64,000 nucleotides of DNA. Source: DASQFQ01 sp963730115 (GTDB lineage: Bacteria; Actinomycetota; Thermoleophilia; Solirubrobacterales; Solirubrobacteraceae). Numbering within the stretch: the stretch's first letter is position 1; the number at the start of each line of letters is the position of its first letter. The DNA is taken from positions 868,001 to 932,000 of the forward strand of contig CAVSQM010000012.1 of the NCBI GenBank assembly GCA_963730115.1, written 5' to 3'. The position numbers and the translations under genes are program-made. Shown here in pieces: positions 7,624 to 16,481 of the stretch. The notes under the pieces are model-generated. The model saw nothing but the letters and a program-made list of their open reading frames with translations, had not been told where the DNA came from and searched no databases.

Positions 7624-8507
7624 GCTCGCGGTAGGCAGGCCGCGGGTGGCCGCGCGCGACCAGCCCGGCGTCGAAGCGCGGGGTGACCCGGCCGAACCAG
7701 GTGTAGACGTAGAGCCGCCGGATCCGCGGGTAGCGCCGCGCGAGCGTGAACATGTACTTCGTCGCCCGCCGCTGGCGGTCCGCCGAGGTGCCGAAGCGCC
7801 CGAACCGGTAGATCCCGCCGGCCTCGGTCAGCCAGATCTGCTCGCAGCGGAGCGCCTTGATGATCGTCCGCGTCCCGTGGTCGCGGAAGCGGTTGATGTC
7901 GGAGTAGTTGTGCAGCCCGCAGAAGCGGCGGCGCGGTGACTTCAGCGCGGCGCGGAAGCGCTTGATGTAGCGCAGCGTCGAGCGGTAGCGCGGCCGTTTC
8001 GCCCGCGGGTTGTCCGCCTGGTCGAGGACGTCGGCCACCACCACCCGGCAGCCGCGGCACTCGCGGCGCGCGATGTCGGCGAAGCGAGCGGCGGCCTCCG
8101 GGTCTGCGGTAGGTCGGCTGCGTGAAGTGGTTGATCTCGTTCCAGGCCGCGTAGGTGCGCACCCACGGGAAGCGCTTGCGGAACAGCCGGAAGTGGTTGC
8201 GGTAGGAGCGCGCGGTCGGCAGCTTGCACTGGCGCTTGCGGCGGCTGAACTTCTTCTCCCGGCAGCGCTCGGCCGCGCCGCGCGCGTGCTCGAAGGTCAC
8301 GAGCGGCTCGATGCCCTGCGCCCTCGCGGCGGTCAGGTAGTCGGTGACGCGCTGCAGCTCGTCGTCGCGGCTCGTCATCACGTCGTAGGAGACGACGACG
8401 CGCACGTGCTTGACGCCGAGCCCGGTGAACAGCGGGTCGGCGAACAGGTCCGGACGGTTCTCGGCGATGCCGATCTGGAGGGCGGCAAGCGCCAACAACC
8501 ACTTCAC
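7568..8507 (-). pseudogene. Clan GH-A glycoside hydrolase-like secreted protein, frameshifted
   Basis: The GTG start at 8507 overlaps the TetR stop (GTGA). The N-terminus is a signal-like helix (VKWLLALAALQIGIA). A TIM-barrel glycosidase follows: HVRVVVSYDVMTSRDDELQ, then the acid/base Glu in TYAAWNEINHF and, after the frameshift, the candidate nucleophile Glu in EQIWLTEAGGIYRF. One extra base at about 8105 (minus strand CGC-A-GAC) separates the two halves. Removing it gives a frame of about 313 codons reading TYRDPEAAARFADIARRE. It is probably a glycan-degrading GH5/GH39/GH53-like enzyme; the exact family is not certain. Confidence 0.7.
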
Positions 8508-9103
8508 GACGCGCGGACGATACCTCCCAGGAAGAGGTCCGTCGCGAAGCGGGTGGCTCCGTCGACGTCGGCGGCGCCCTCGGTCACGCGCTGGCCGAGC
8601 TCGAGCGCCACCGCCACCATCGCCGCCGAGCACAGCTCGACGTCGAGCGCCGGCATCAGCCCCGCCGCGATCGCGGCGCGCAGGTCGGCGGCCAGCTCGT
8701 CGATGCCCGCCGGCGCCTCCGACTCCTCGAACATCGTGCGGATGGCGCCGGCGTTGCGGGTCAGGAACGCGGCGCGGCCGGCGTCCTCGACGATGAAGGA
8801 GAAGTAGGCGCGATAGGCGTCCTCGACGAAGCCCTCGGGCGTGGACGCGCCTTGGCGGGCGGCGCGGGCGCGGCGCCGCGCCTCGGCGCCGACCTCGTGC
8901 ACGAGCGCGCGGAACACCGACTCCTTGTCGGGGAAGTAGTTGTAGAACGTGCCGGCCGCGAGCTCGGTGCCGCGCACGATCTCGCGCACGCTGGCGGCGC
9001 CGTAGCCGAGCTCGGTGAAGACCGCGCGCCCGGCGGCGAGGATCGCGGCGCGGTTGGCGGCCTTGGTGGCCTCGCGCCGCCCGCCGGCGACGACGCCGGT
9101 CAC
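8504..9103 (-). CDS. TetR family transcriptional regulator
   Basis: A 199-residue TetR regulator. The N-terminal HTH is evident: ANRAAILAAGRAVFTELGYG, ASVREIVRGTELAAGTFYNY, FPDKESVFRAL. The C-terminal ligand domain is helical and family-specific. The GTG start at 9103 overlaps the stop of the FMO gene (GTGA), and its own stop overlaps the glycosidase start, making one FMO-TetR-glycosidase unit. The inverted repeat at 10483-10518, upstream of the FMO gene, is its likely operator, so it probably autoregulates the operon. Confidence 0.9.
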   Translation of the reverse strand: MTGVVAGGRREATKAANRAAILAAGRAVFTELGYGAASVREIVRGTELAAGTFYNYFPDKESVFRALVHEVGAEARRRARAARQGASTPEGFVEDAYRAYFSFIVEDAGRAAFLTRNAGAIRTMFEESEAPAGIDELAADLRAAIAAGLMPALDVELCSAAMVAVALELGQRVTEGAADVDGATRFATDLFLGGIVRAS

Positions 9104-10470
9104 GCCGCGACGGCCGGGTCGGCCGCCCGCGGCGGCACCGGGAGCCGGTTGTCCCGCATGGCCGCGCGCTCCGCCCCCGCCTTGCGCTCCTTCGCCGTCG
9201 CCACCATCCAGTCGTCGTAGTCGACCTGCATCGTGTGGCGCTTGGAGGCGACGTAGCGCTTGAACATCTTGCGCCGCTCGGCCTCCATGTCGGCGCGCAG
9301 CGGGCCCGGGGAGGGCAGCGCGTAGCGCCCGCCGAGGTAGTCGCTCACCCACTGCCCCTGCGCCTCGGCGATCGGCATGATCGCGCCGAGCGGCTGCAGC
9401 AGCCCGACGAAGAACAGGTTCGGGATGTCGGGGTGGAACGTGCGGCGGAACAGCGGGAGGTCGTTGTCCGGCGCCGAGATGAAGCCCGCGTCGAAGAACG
9501 GGAACGTGACCTTGTAGCCGGTGCAGTAGACGACGACGTCGGCCTCGACCTCGGAGCCGTCGGCGAAGCGCACGCTGTCGCGGGTGAGCGAGGCGATGTT
9601 CGGCCTGGCCGTGATCGTGCCGTGCGCCATCCGCGAGAGGATGTCGTCGGAGACCGTCGGGTGGGCGTTGCCGAAGCGGTGGTCGGGCGTCGGCAGCCCG
9701 TAGCGCTCCATGTCGCCGAGATAGACCTTCAGCATCCGCTCGAGCACCCGGCGGCGGACCTCGAACGGGATCTTGGGCGAGCCGCCGATCTGGTCGATCG
9801 GCTTGCCGAACAGGTACTTGGGGATCACGTGCGCGCCGCGGCGGGCCGCGAGGTAGGTGTGCTGGGCGGCGAAGCTCGCCTCGACCGCGATGTCCATCGC
9901 CGAGTTGCCCATCCCGAGCACCACGACGGTCTTGTCGCGGAAGAAGTCGGGGTCGTCGCCCTTGTAGTCGTGCGAGTGGATCTGCACGCCCTCGAAGTCG
10001 TCCGCGCCGGGGAAGGCCGGCTCCGGCCAGCGCGCGTCCCAGTGGTGGCCGTTGGCGACGACGAGCGCGTCGTAGCGGTGCGTCGAGCCGTCGTCGAGCG
10101 CGATCTCCCACACGCCGTCGGTCCGCCGTGCGGCATGCTCGACGCCGGTCTCGAACCGGATGCGGTCGCGGAAGCCGAAATGGTCGACGTAGTCGTCGAA
10201 GTAGCGCGCGATGTGCGTGTGGTGCGGGAAGTCGGGATACGACTTCGGCATCGGGAAGTCGGAGTACTCCATGCGCTCGCGCGAGGTGTTGATGTGCAGC
10301 GAGCGGTAGGCGGAGGACATCCCGTTCGCGTTGCCCCACACCCAGTTGCCGCCGACGCGGTCGGACTTCTCGTAGGCGGTGACGTCGTAGCCGTGAGCGG
10401 CGAGCGCCTTGACGGCGGCGATGCCGGAGGAGCCGGCGCCGATCACGCAGGTGGTGGGGAGCGTGGGCAT
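9100..10470 (-). CDS. Flavin-containing monooxygenase (FAD/NADPH)
   Basis: A 456-residue class B flavoprotein monooxygenase. It has the FAD site CVIGAGSSGIAAVKAL at the N-terminus. The FMO signature FxGxxxHxxxY is seen as FEGVQIHSHDYK. The NADPH site is VVVLGMGNSAMDIAVEA, and the ATG-like motif is DVVVYCTGYKVTFPF. Such enzymes oxygenate heteroatoms or carbonyls (FMO/Baeyer-Villiger type); the substrate is unknown. It is the first gene of the unit with TetR and the glycosidase, and is divergent from the DUF1707 gene. Confidence 0.9.
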   Translation of the reverse strand: MPTLPTTCVIGAGSSGIAAVKALAAHGYDVTAYEKSDRVGGNWVWGNANGMSSAYRSLHINTSRERMEYSDFPMPKSYPDFPHHTHIARYFDDYVDHFGFRDRIRFETGVEHAARRTDGVWEIALDDGSTHRYDALVVANGHHWDARWPEPAFPGADDFEGVQIHSHDYKGDDPDFFRDKTVVVLGMGNSAMDIAVEASFAAQHTYLAARRGAHVIPKYLFGKPIDQIGGSPKIPFEVRRRVLERMLKVYLGDMERYGLPTPDHRFGNAHPTVSDDILSRMAHGTITARPNIASLTRDSVRFADGSEVEADVVVYCTGYKVTFPFFDAGFISAPDNDLPLFRRTFHPDIPNLFFVGLLQPLGAIMPIAEAQGQWVSDYLGGRYALPSPGPLRADMEAERRKMFKRYVASKRHTMQVDYDDWMVATAKERKAGAERAAMRDNRLPVPPRAADPAVAA

Positions 10471-10482
10471 GCGCGCAACGGT

Positions 10483-10518
10483 AGCCGAAAGTGACACCGG
10501 CGTCACTTTTTCTCGGCT
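10483..10518. promoter_or_regulatory. Inverted-repeat operator, probable TetR site
   Basis: AAAGTGAC (10488-10495), six bases, GTCACTTT (10502-10509): perfect 8-bp arms. A second, more distant pair AGCCG (10483-10487) and CGGCT (10514-10518) flanks it. It lies 13 bp upstream of the FMO start and 16 bp before the DUF1707 start, as expected for a TetR operator that controls the operon encoding it. Confidence 0.65.
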
Positions 10519-10533
10519 GGCTACGATCCCGGC

Positions 10534-11125
10534 ATGGCGGACGACCACCTGCGCGCGTCGGACGCCGAGCGGGAAGCACTGGTCGACACGCTGCGCGACC
10601 ACGCCGCGCAGGGCCGGCTGACCACCGACGAGCTCGAGGAGCGCACCGCCGCGGCCTACGGCGCCACCACCCGCGGCGAGCTCGTGGCGCTGCGCCGCGA
10701 CCTGCCCGAGACCGGGTTGCCCGCCGCGCGGCGCACCACCGAGCCGTCGCTCCAGGTGGTGGGCGAGCGGATCGGGGCGCTGCTCTCGAGCACCCAGCAG
10801 GGCGGCCACTGGCTCGTGCCGGAGCACCTCGAGGTCAAGGCGGTGCTCGGCGACTGCAAGATCGACCTCCGCCGCGCCGAGGTGCCCGCCGAGGTGACGA
10901 TCGACGTGAAGGTCCGCCTCGGCGACGTGACCATCTACGTCCCGCCCGACGCCCGCGTGCAGCTGACCGGGCGCTGCATCCTCGGCGACCGCAAGGTGCG
11001 CGGCCAGCCCGAGGGCGCCGACCGGCGGCCCGCTCATCCGCGTGCACGCCGACGTCATCCTCGGCGACCTCAAGGTCGACGTCGCCACCACCGGCGAGCG
11101 GGTGCGCGCGGCGCTCGGCCGGTAG
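10534..11125 (+). pseudogene. DUF1707 and LiaF-like C-terminal domain protein, frameshifted near the 3' end
   Basis: The N-terminal 60 residues are a DUF1707 (SHOCT-like) domain: LRASDAEREALVDTLRDHAA, QGRLTTDELEERTAAAYGA. The second part is a beta-helical LiaF-like C-terminal repeat: VKAVLGDCKIDLRRAEVP, VKVRLGDVTIYVPPDARV. One extra C at about 11023 breaks the last 35 codons. Without it the protein continues RVHADVILGDLKVDVATTG and stops at 11123-11125. Related proteins respond to cell-envelope stress. Divergent from the FMO operon. Confidence 0.75.
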
Positions 11126-11135
11126 CGTGCCGCCG

Positions 11136-11555
11136 ATGGCGGTCGATCCCGAGGCGGCGGAGGTGAAGGCGGCCGGCGGCGTCGTGTGGCGCCGGGCCGG
11201 CGACACGGTCGCGATCGCGATCGCCCACCGCCCGCGGTACGACGACTGGTCGCTGCCGAAGGGCAAGCTCGACAAGGGCGAATCGTGGGAGGACGCCGCG
11301 CTGCGCGAGGTCGAGGAGGAGATCGGGCTGCGCTGCCGGCTCGGCGAGGAGCTCGACCCGGTCTCGTACAACGACCGCAAGGGCCGCGCCAAGGTCGTGC
11401 GCTACTGGCTGATGGAGCCGGAGGCCGAGAACACGTTCACGCCCAACGACGAGGTCGACGAGCTGCGCTGGCTGGCGCCGCCCGAGGCGATCGACGTGCT
11501 CACCTACCCGCACGACGCCGAGCTCGTCGAGGCCGCGGCCGCCCGCATCGGATGA
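11136..11555 (+). CDS. NUDIX hydrolase (MutT-like)
   Basis: A 139-residue NUDIX protein. The Nudix box is intact: GKLDKGESWEDAALREVEEE followed by IGL, matching Gx5Ex7REUxEExGU. The N-terminal strand (AAGGVVWRRAGD) and the AHRPRYDDWSLPKGK lead-in resemble the NUDIX half of mycobacterial MutT1-type enzymes, which hydrolyse oxidised nucleotides or dinucleoside polyphosphates. There is no histidine phosphatase domain here. The ATG at 11136 is chosen; a GTG 9 bp upstream is possible. The stop overlaps the next start (ATGA). Confidence 0.9.
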   Translation: MAVDPEAAEVKAAGGVVWRRAGDTVAIAIAHRPRYDDWSLPKGKLDKGESWEDAALREVEEEIGLRCRLGEELDPVSYNDRKGRAKVVRYWLMEPEAENTFTPNDEVDELRWLAPPEAIDVLTYPHDAELVEAAAARIG

Positions 11556-12695
11556 ACCGCGAGCGCTTCCCGGGCCTCGCCGACCCCGACTGGACCCGCC
11601 TCGACGGGCCGGCCGGGACGCAGGTGGTCGACAGCGCGATCGAGGCGATGGACGCCTGGATGCGCTCCGGCCGCGGCGCCAACCACGGCGGCGTGTTCGC
11701 GGCCGCGCTCGCCACCGACGAGCTGCTCGAGACGGCGCGCGCGAGCGCGGGCGCGCTGCTCGGCGCCCCGGAGGGCGAGATCGTGTTCGGTGCCAGCTTC
11801 ACGGCGCTGACGCTGGCGTTCGCCGGTGCCGTCGGGCGCACGCTCGAGCCCGGCGACGAGGTCGTGGTCACGCGCCTCGACCACGACGCCAACGTGCGCC
11901 CGTGGGTCATCCACACCGAGCGCAACGGCGGCACGATCCGCTTCGCCGAGCCCGAGCCGGAGACGCTCGAGCTGCCCGCGAGCGCGGTCGAGGCGGTGCT
12001 CGTCCGAGCGCACGCGCTGGGTCGCGGTCACCCACGCCTCCAACGCCGTCGGCACGGTCCCCGACCTGCGCGGGATCGTCGACGCCGCCCACGCCGCCGG
12101 CGCGCGCGTGTACGTCGACGCCGTGCACGCCGCGCCGCACCGGCCGATCGACGTCGCCGCGCTCGGCTGCGACGCGCTCGCCTGCTCGGCCTACAAGTGG
12201 TTCGGGCCGCACGTCGGCGTGCTGTGGGCGACGACCGAGCTGCTGGCCGAGCTCACCCCCGACAAGCTGCTCCCCGCCCTCGACACGGTGCCCGACCGCT
12301 GGGAGAGCGGGACGCCGCCGTTCGAGGCGCTGGCCGGCGTCGCCGCGGCCGCCGACTACACCCGCACGGTCGGCTGGGACGCGGTGCGCGCGCACGAGGG
12401 CCACCTGCTGGCCGGCGCGCTCGAGGGCCTCGACGGGCTGCCGGGCGTGACCGTCCACGGCCGCGCCCGCGACCGCACGCCGACGCTGATGTTCACCGTC
12501 GAGGGCCGCACGTCGGAGGAGGTCGCCGCCGCGCTGGCCGAGCGCAAGGTCGCGGTCTGGCACGGCAACTACTACGCCTGGGAGCTCGAGCGCCTGCTCG
12601 GCCTCGCCCCGCACGGCGCCGTCCGGGCCGGCTTCGTGCACTACAACGACGAGCGCGACGTCGAGCGGCTGCTCGACGCGGTGGACTCGCTCTAG
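11552..12695 (+). pseudogene. Class V aminotransferase (cysteine desulfurase-like), frameshifted
   Basis: A fold-type I PLP enzyme of about 380 codons. The N-terminal half is in one frame (WTRLDGPAGTQVVDSAIEAM; the cofactor region ANHGG; IVFGASFTALTLAFAGAVG). After an extra G at about 12002 the rest continues in the +1 frame: ERTRWVAVTHASNAVGTVPD, the Asp/His pair in VDAVHAAPHRPID, and the PLP lysine in SAYKWFGPHVGVLW. Removing the extra base joins VEAVL to SERTRWVAV. It resembles the cysteine desulfurase-like (VC1184-type) group; activity on cysteine is not shown. Co-translated with the NUDIX gene. Confidence 0.8.
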
Positions 12696-13078
12696 CCCGG
12701 CTTGTAGGCCACGCAGTCGAACTCGGCGCGGGCGCCGAACAGCAGGTCCTTGCAGCCGACCGCGATCCGCGCCGGCGTGTCGGCGCCGAAGATCTCGAGG
12801 TAGGCCTCGTTGAGCTCGCCCCACTCGGCCAGGTCGGGCATGAAGACGCTGACCTTGACGATGTCGGCGAGCGTGGCGTCGCAGGCGGCGAGGATCTGCT
12901 CGACGAGCTCGAAGGACCGCTTGGTCTCGGCGCCGACGCCGCCCTCGACCACGCCCTGCTGATCCTCGGCGATGCCGAGCATGCCCGACACGTAGATCGT
13001 GTCGCCGGCGATCGCGGCGTGGGCGAACACCGGGAACTCGGGGACGTCGGGGGAGATGACGCGCGTCCAGTCGGCCAT
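12692..13078 (-). CDS. RidA/YjgF family protein
   Basis: A 128-residue RidA-family protein: the FAHAAIAGDTIYVSGMLG opening, mid-part TKRSFELVEQILAACDATLA, then VKVSVFMPDLAEWGELNEAY and the C-terminal strand RIAVGCKDLLFGARAEFDCV. The classical RidA Arg in the RAxV motif appears as ARIAV. Family members deaminate reactive enamines/imines made by PLP enzymes. That is interesting beside the convergent PLP enzyme, though the genes are on opposite strands. The stops overlap by 4 bp (CTAG). Confidence 0.9.
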   Translation of the reverse strand: MADWTRVISPDVPEFPVFAHAAIAGDTIYVSGMLGIAEDQQGVVEGGVGAETKRSFELVEQILAACDATLADIVKVSVFMPDLAEWGELNEAYLEIFGADTPARIAVGCKDLLFGARAEFDCVAYKPG

Positions 13079-13087
13079 GCGGCGAGC

Positions 13088-13546
13088 CTACCGGCCGAGC
13101 GTCCGCAGCAGCCCGGCGCCGCGGTCAGGCAGCGGACCGACGGCCTCGCGGAGGGCGGCCAGCCCGCTGCGCAGCTCGGCGTCGCCGACCTCGACCGGCA
13201 TCATCGAGTCCTGGATCTCGACCAGCAGCTGCTCGGCCTCCTCGACCGCCTCGATCGCCGCGTCGAGCAGGCTCCGCGCGTCCTGCCCCACGCGGCCCGC
13301 GGCCGAGGGGGCGAAGCTGCGCGCGGGCAGCCCGTGGCGCTCGGCGAACCCGCTGTGCACCCGCTGCGCGCGCCCGTAGGTCACCTGCACGGGCCGGAAC
13401 AGCTCGGCCTCCATGCGGTCGGCGGTCTGCTCGTCGAGCGCCTCGTAGGCGTCGCCGAGCGCGGCCAGCGCGGCGCCGAGCTCGTCGATCGCGGACGCCA
13501 GGTCGTCGAGCATGTGCTGCCGCGCCTCGGCGGTCGAATAGGCCAT
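13088..13546 (-). CDS. Hypothetical helical protein
   Basis: An acidic 152-residue, almost entirely helical protein with heptad-like Ala/Leu/Glu spacing (SAIDELGAALAALGDAYEAL and SLLDAAIEAVEEAEQLLVEI). No known domain is recognised. It sits upstream of ridA on the same strand, 9 bp apart, so the two are probably co-transcribed. No function can be inferred. Confidence 0.7.
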   Translation of the reverse strand: MAYSTAEARQHMLDDLASAIDELGAALAALGDAYEALDEQTADRMEAELFRPVQVTYGRAQRVHSGFAERHGLPARSFAPSAAGRVGQDARSLLDAAIEAVEEAEQLLVEIQDSMMPVEVGDAELRSGLAALREAVGPLPDRGAGLLRTLGR

Positions 13547-13555
13547 CCCGCCAGG

Positions 13556-14251
13556 CTAGCCCGCGCGCCGCAGCCGGGCGGTCGCGACATAGCCCGCGGT
13601 GACGAGCAGGACGCCGACGAGCGCCACCCTCGTGGCCGTCTCCCCGGCGTCCGCGAAGGACTCCGAGAACGCGAAGCCGATCACCATGAACGAGGCGGTC
13701 CAGACGAGCCCGCTGGCGGCGCTGTACGGCAGCAGCTGCGGCAGGCGCAGGCCCGAGCTGCCGGCCATGAACGGCAGCACGGAGCGCGTGAAGCCGGTGA
13801 AGCGCCCGAGGAACAGCGCCTTGCCGCCGTGCCTCGCGAAGAAGTCGTCGACACGGGCCAGCCGAGGGCCGAAGCGGGCAGCGCGACGCTCGAGGAAGGG
13901 CCGTCCGAGCCGGCGGCCGAGCAGGAGGCTGACGCTGTCACCGGTCACGGCGGCCGCCCAGGTCACCGCGATCAGCAGCGCCAGCGACGCGTCGCCGCGC
14001 TCGGCGGCGACGCCCCCGGCGAGCAGGGCGAGCTCGCCGTGGATCACGAAGCCGGCCAGCACCGTGGTCTCGAGGAACACGAGCGCGGGCACGGCGAGGT
14101 AGAGCCAGCTGCCGAGCGAGTCCGTGGCATCGGACAGGGCACCCGCCAGGTTCGGCACCGCGACGGCTCCCGTCGCGATGCCGACCGCGAGCGCCGCGCC
14201 CGCGGCCGCGAGGCCGACGGGCGCGAGGTGATTGAAGGCTGGACGTCGCAC
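13556..14251 (-). CDS. DedA (SNARE-associated) family membrane protein
   Basis: A 231-residue multi-pass membrane protein. DedA hallmarks include GSWLYLAVPALVFLETTVLA, the glycine-rich FVIHGELALLAGGVAAERG, the motif GDSVSLLLGRRLGRPFLERR, and ARHGGKALFLGRFTGFTRSV with the conserved Arg and Phe. DedA proteins transport or scramble lipid carriers such as undecaprenyl phosphate or phospholipids and support membrane homeostasis. The GTG start at 14251 (VRRPAFNHLAPV) is chosen as the nearest start before the first helix. Confidence 0.85.
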   Translation of the reverse strand: MRRPAFNHLAPVGLAAAGAALAVGIATGAVAVPNLAGALSDATDSLGSWLYLAVPALVFLETTVLAGFVIHGELALLAGGVAAERGDASLALLIAVTWAAAVTGDSVSLLLGRRLGRPFLERRAARFGPRLARVDDFFARHGGKALFLGRFTGFTRSVLPFMAGSSGLRLPQLLPYSAASGLVWTASFMVIGFAFSESFADAGETATRVALVGVLLVTAGYVATARLRRAG

Positions 14252-14298
14252 CGGGGGGTCCGCGACGGTCGCACACGCCCCGGCGCGACGCAACGCCC

Positions 14299-16401
14299 TC
14301 AGGACACGCTCTCCTGGATCCGCCGGGCCTGCCGCGGCGCGCGGCGGCGGCGCTTCTCGGGCCACAGCCGATCGCCGAGCAGCGTCAGCGCCGCCGGCGC
14401 CATGAACATCCGCACGAGCGTGATGTCCACCAGGACCGCGGTCGCGAGCCCGAGCCCCGTCATCTTGATCACCGGGTCGGGATCGGTGGCGAAGCCCATG
14501 AAGACGGCGATCATGATGCCGCCCGCCGCCAGGATGATCTTCCGCGTCCCGGCCGAGGCCGCCGCGATCGCGGCACGGTGGTCCGGGTGCCTGCCCCACT
14601 CTTCGCGGACGCGCGAGAGCAGGAAGACGTTGTAGTCGGTCGAGAGGCCGAACAGGATCGCGAACATGAACAGCGGCACGTAGGGCACGACCGGCAGCTG
14701 CTCGACGCCCAGCAGGCTCGCACCCGTCGCGGTCTGGAACGCCAGGGCGACCACGCCGTAGGCGGCGGCGATCGACGCGAGGTTGAAGAGCGCCGACAGC
14801 ACGGCGATCCGCCAGGAGCGGAAGGCAGCCAGCAGGAGCAGCAGCGAGAGCCCGACGACGGCGGCCGCGAACAGCGGGATCCGCCCGGCGATCTTCTCGG
14901 CCTCGTCGCCGAAGCGAGCGGTGCGGCCACCGATGTACGCGCGTGCGTCCGTGCCCTCGAGCGCGGTGGGGATCGCCTGCGCGCGGAGCCGGTCGACGAG
15001 CGCGCGCGTCGCGTCGTCCTGCGGGCCGTGCTTCGGGGTGACGGTGATGACGGCCGTGTCGCCGGCGCGGTTGAGCGTCGGCGACGTCACCGACGCCACC
15101 TCGCGGTCGGCGGCCAGGCCGTTCTCCAGCCGCTTCAGCGCCGGGCCGGCGCCGTCCTCGGGGAGCGAGACGGCGACGACCAGCGGCCCGTTGACGCCGG
15201 CGCCGAACCCGTCGGCGAGGCGGTCGTAGGCCTGGCGCTGCGTGGCATCGGTGGAGAGGTTCCGGTCATCGGGCTGGCCGAGCTCGAGGCCCGCGGCCGG
15301 GGCGGCGAGCGCCACCGTGACGGCGCCGGCGGCGAGCAGCGCGAGGCCGGGCCGGCGGGTCGCCCACGGCGCGCGCTTGGCCGGTGCCGCCGATGCGACG
15401 GGGGCAGCGGCGCGCTCGCGGCGCGGGAGCATGCGGCGTCCGGAGCGGGCGAAGCGGGCGGGGAGGAACACGACGCACATCACGGCGCAGGCGAGGACGA
15501 CGAGGCCGGCGGCCACGCCGGCGCGGCCGACGAACGGGATGCCGGTGACCAGCAGGCCGGAGATCGACACGAGCACGATGCCCGCCGCGGTGACGGCGGA
15601 GTGCCCGGCCGTGGCGTTGGCGCGGCGCGCCGCCTCGAGCGGCTCATGGCCGGCTCGCAGCTCTTCCTGCTGCCGTGCCGCCAGCAGCAGCGCGTAGTCG
15701 ATGCCCGCGCCGAGGCCGAGCATGCCGGCCAGGGTCGGCGCCAGGCCGGGGACGTCGGTCGCGGCGGCGGCCCACATCAGCGCGCCGAAGCCCAGCCCGA
15801 GGCCGGCGAAGGCCGCGGCGAGCGCGTTGCCCGCCGCGCGCAGGCTGCGGAGGACCACGATCAGCAGGACGATCGCGATGCCGAGACCGATCAGCTCGCC
15901 GATCGGGAAGCCGCCGGTCGCGGCCCCGTCGATCGGCTCGCCGGACATGGCGACGTCGATCCCGGAGCGCTCGAGGCCCGCCGTGGCGCCCTCGAGCTTC
16001 TCGCGCGCGGAGGCGTCGAGCTTCTCGGCGGTCTGGTCGTAGCCGACGGTGGCGAACGCCGTGCCGCCGTCCTTGGAGACCCGCAGCTCGTCGACCGAGA
16101 CGACGTGCGGCTGGTCGGCGATCTTGGCGAGCGTCGCGTTGATCTCGCCCTTGGCGAGCGTGCCGTCTTCGGCGCTGAACACGAGCGTGGCCTGCGTGCC
16201 GGACTGGGCGGGGAAGCGCTGCTCGAGCAGGTCCTGGGCGCGCTGCGACTCGATGCCGGGGACCGTGAAGTCGTCCTTGAAGGCGCCGCCGACGGCGACG
16301 GCGCCGCCGATGACGGCGATCAGGACGACGAGGATGGCGAGGGTCGCGCGGCGCGGCCGCCGGCCCACGAATGACGCTAGTGAGGAGAGGAGGGAGGTCA
16401 T
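14299..16401 (-). CDS. MMPL/RND-family membrane transporter
   Basis: A 700-residue MMPL-family pump. One transmembrane helix at the N-terminus (TLAILVVLIAVIGGAVAVGG) is followed by an extracytoplasmic domain (about 45-170), a bundle of helices with the hallmark AGMLGLGAGIDYALLLAARQ, then a second periplasmic domain (about 390-520) and a second bundle with AILFGLSTDYNVFLLSRVRE. The two Asp-Tyr pairs are the family's proton-relay sites. It probably exports a lipid or toxic compound. The gene is divergent from a TetR gene, with shared half-sites between them. Confidence 0.9.
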   Translation of the reverse strand: MTSLLSSLASFVGRRPRRATLAILVVLIAVIGGAVAVGGAFKDDFTVPGIESQRAQDLLEQRFPAQSGTQATLVFSAEDGTLAKGEINATLAKIADQPHVVSVDELRVSKDGGTAFATVGYDQTAEKLDASAREKLEGATAGLERSGIDVAMSGEPIDGAATGGFPIGELIGLGIAIVLLIVVLRSLRAAGNALAAAFAGLGLGFGALMWAAAATDVPGLAPTLAGMLGLGAGIDYALLLAARQQEELRAGHEPLEAARRANATAGHSAVTAAGIVLVSISGLLVTGIPFVGRAGVAAGLVVLACAVMCVVFLPARFARSGRRMLPRRERAAAPVASAAPAKRAPWATRRPGLALLAAGAVTVALAAPAAGLELGQPDDRNLSTDATQRQAYDRLADGFGAGVNGPLVVAVSLPEDGAGPALKRLENGLAADREVASVTSPTLNRAGDTAVITVTPKHGPQDDATRALVDRLRAQAIPTALEGTDARAYIGGRTARFGDEAEKIAGRIPLFAAAVVGLSLLLLLAAFRSWRIAVLSALFNLASIAAAYGVVALAFQTATGASLLGVEQLPVVPYVPLFMFAILFGLSTDYNVFLLSRVREEWGRHPDHRAAIAAASAGTRKIILAAGGIMIAVFMGFATDPDPVIKMTGLGLATAVLVDITLVRMFMAPAALTLLGDRLWPEKRRRRAPRQARRIQESVS

Positions 16402-16420
16402 GGCGCGGCACTGTAGCCAT

Positions 16421-16461
16421 ACTGAGTCTAAAAATCAACTCAGTTTGTATTCGGACTCAGT
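16421..16461. promoter_or_regulatory. TetR operator half-sites in the MMPL/TetR divergent promoter
   Basis: ACTGAGT (16421-16427) and ACTCAGT (16438-16444) form a perfect 7-bp inverted repeat with a 10-bp spacer. A third ACTCAGT copy lies at 16455-16461. The region is AT-richer than its surroundings and lies between the divergent MMPL and TetR genes, the usual place for local TetR control. Confidence 0.6.
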
Positions 16462-16481
16462 GTGCTACTCTTCGGCGCGTC

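Noticed and set aside
11186..14635. Open frame of 1149 codons on the plus strand
   Set aside because: It overlaps the NUDIX, PLP enzyme, RidA and DedA genes, and its translation is Arg/Gly/Ala-rich with no motifs. It is a high-GC shadow frame, not a gene.
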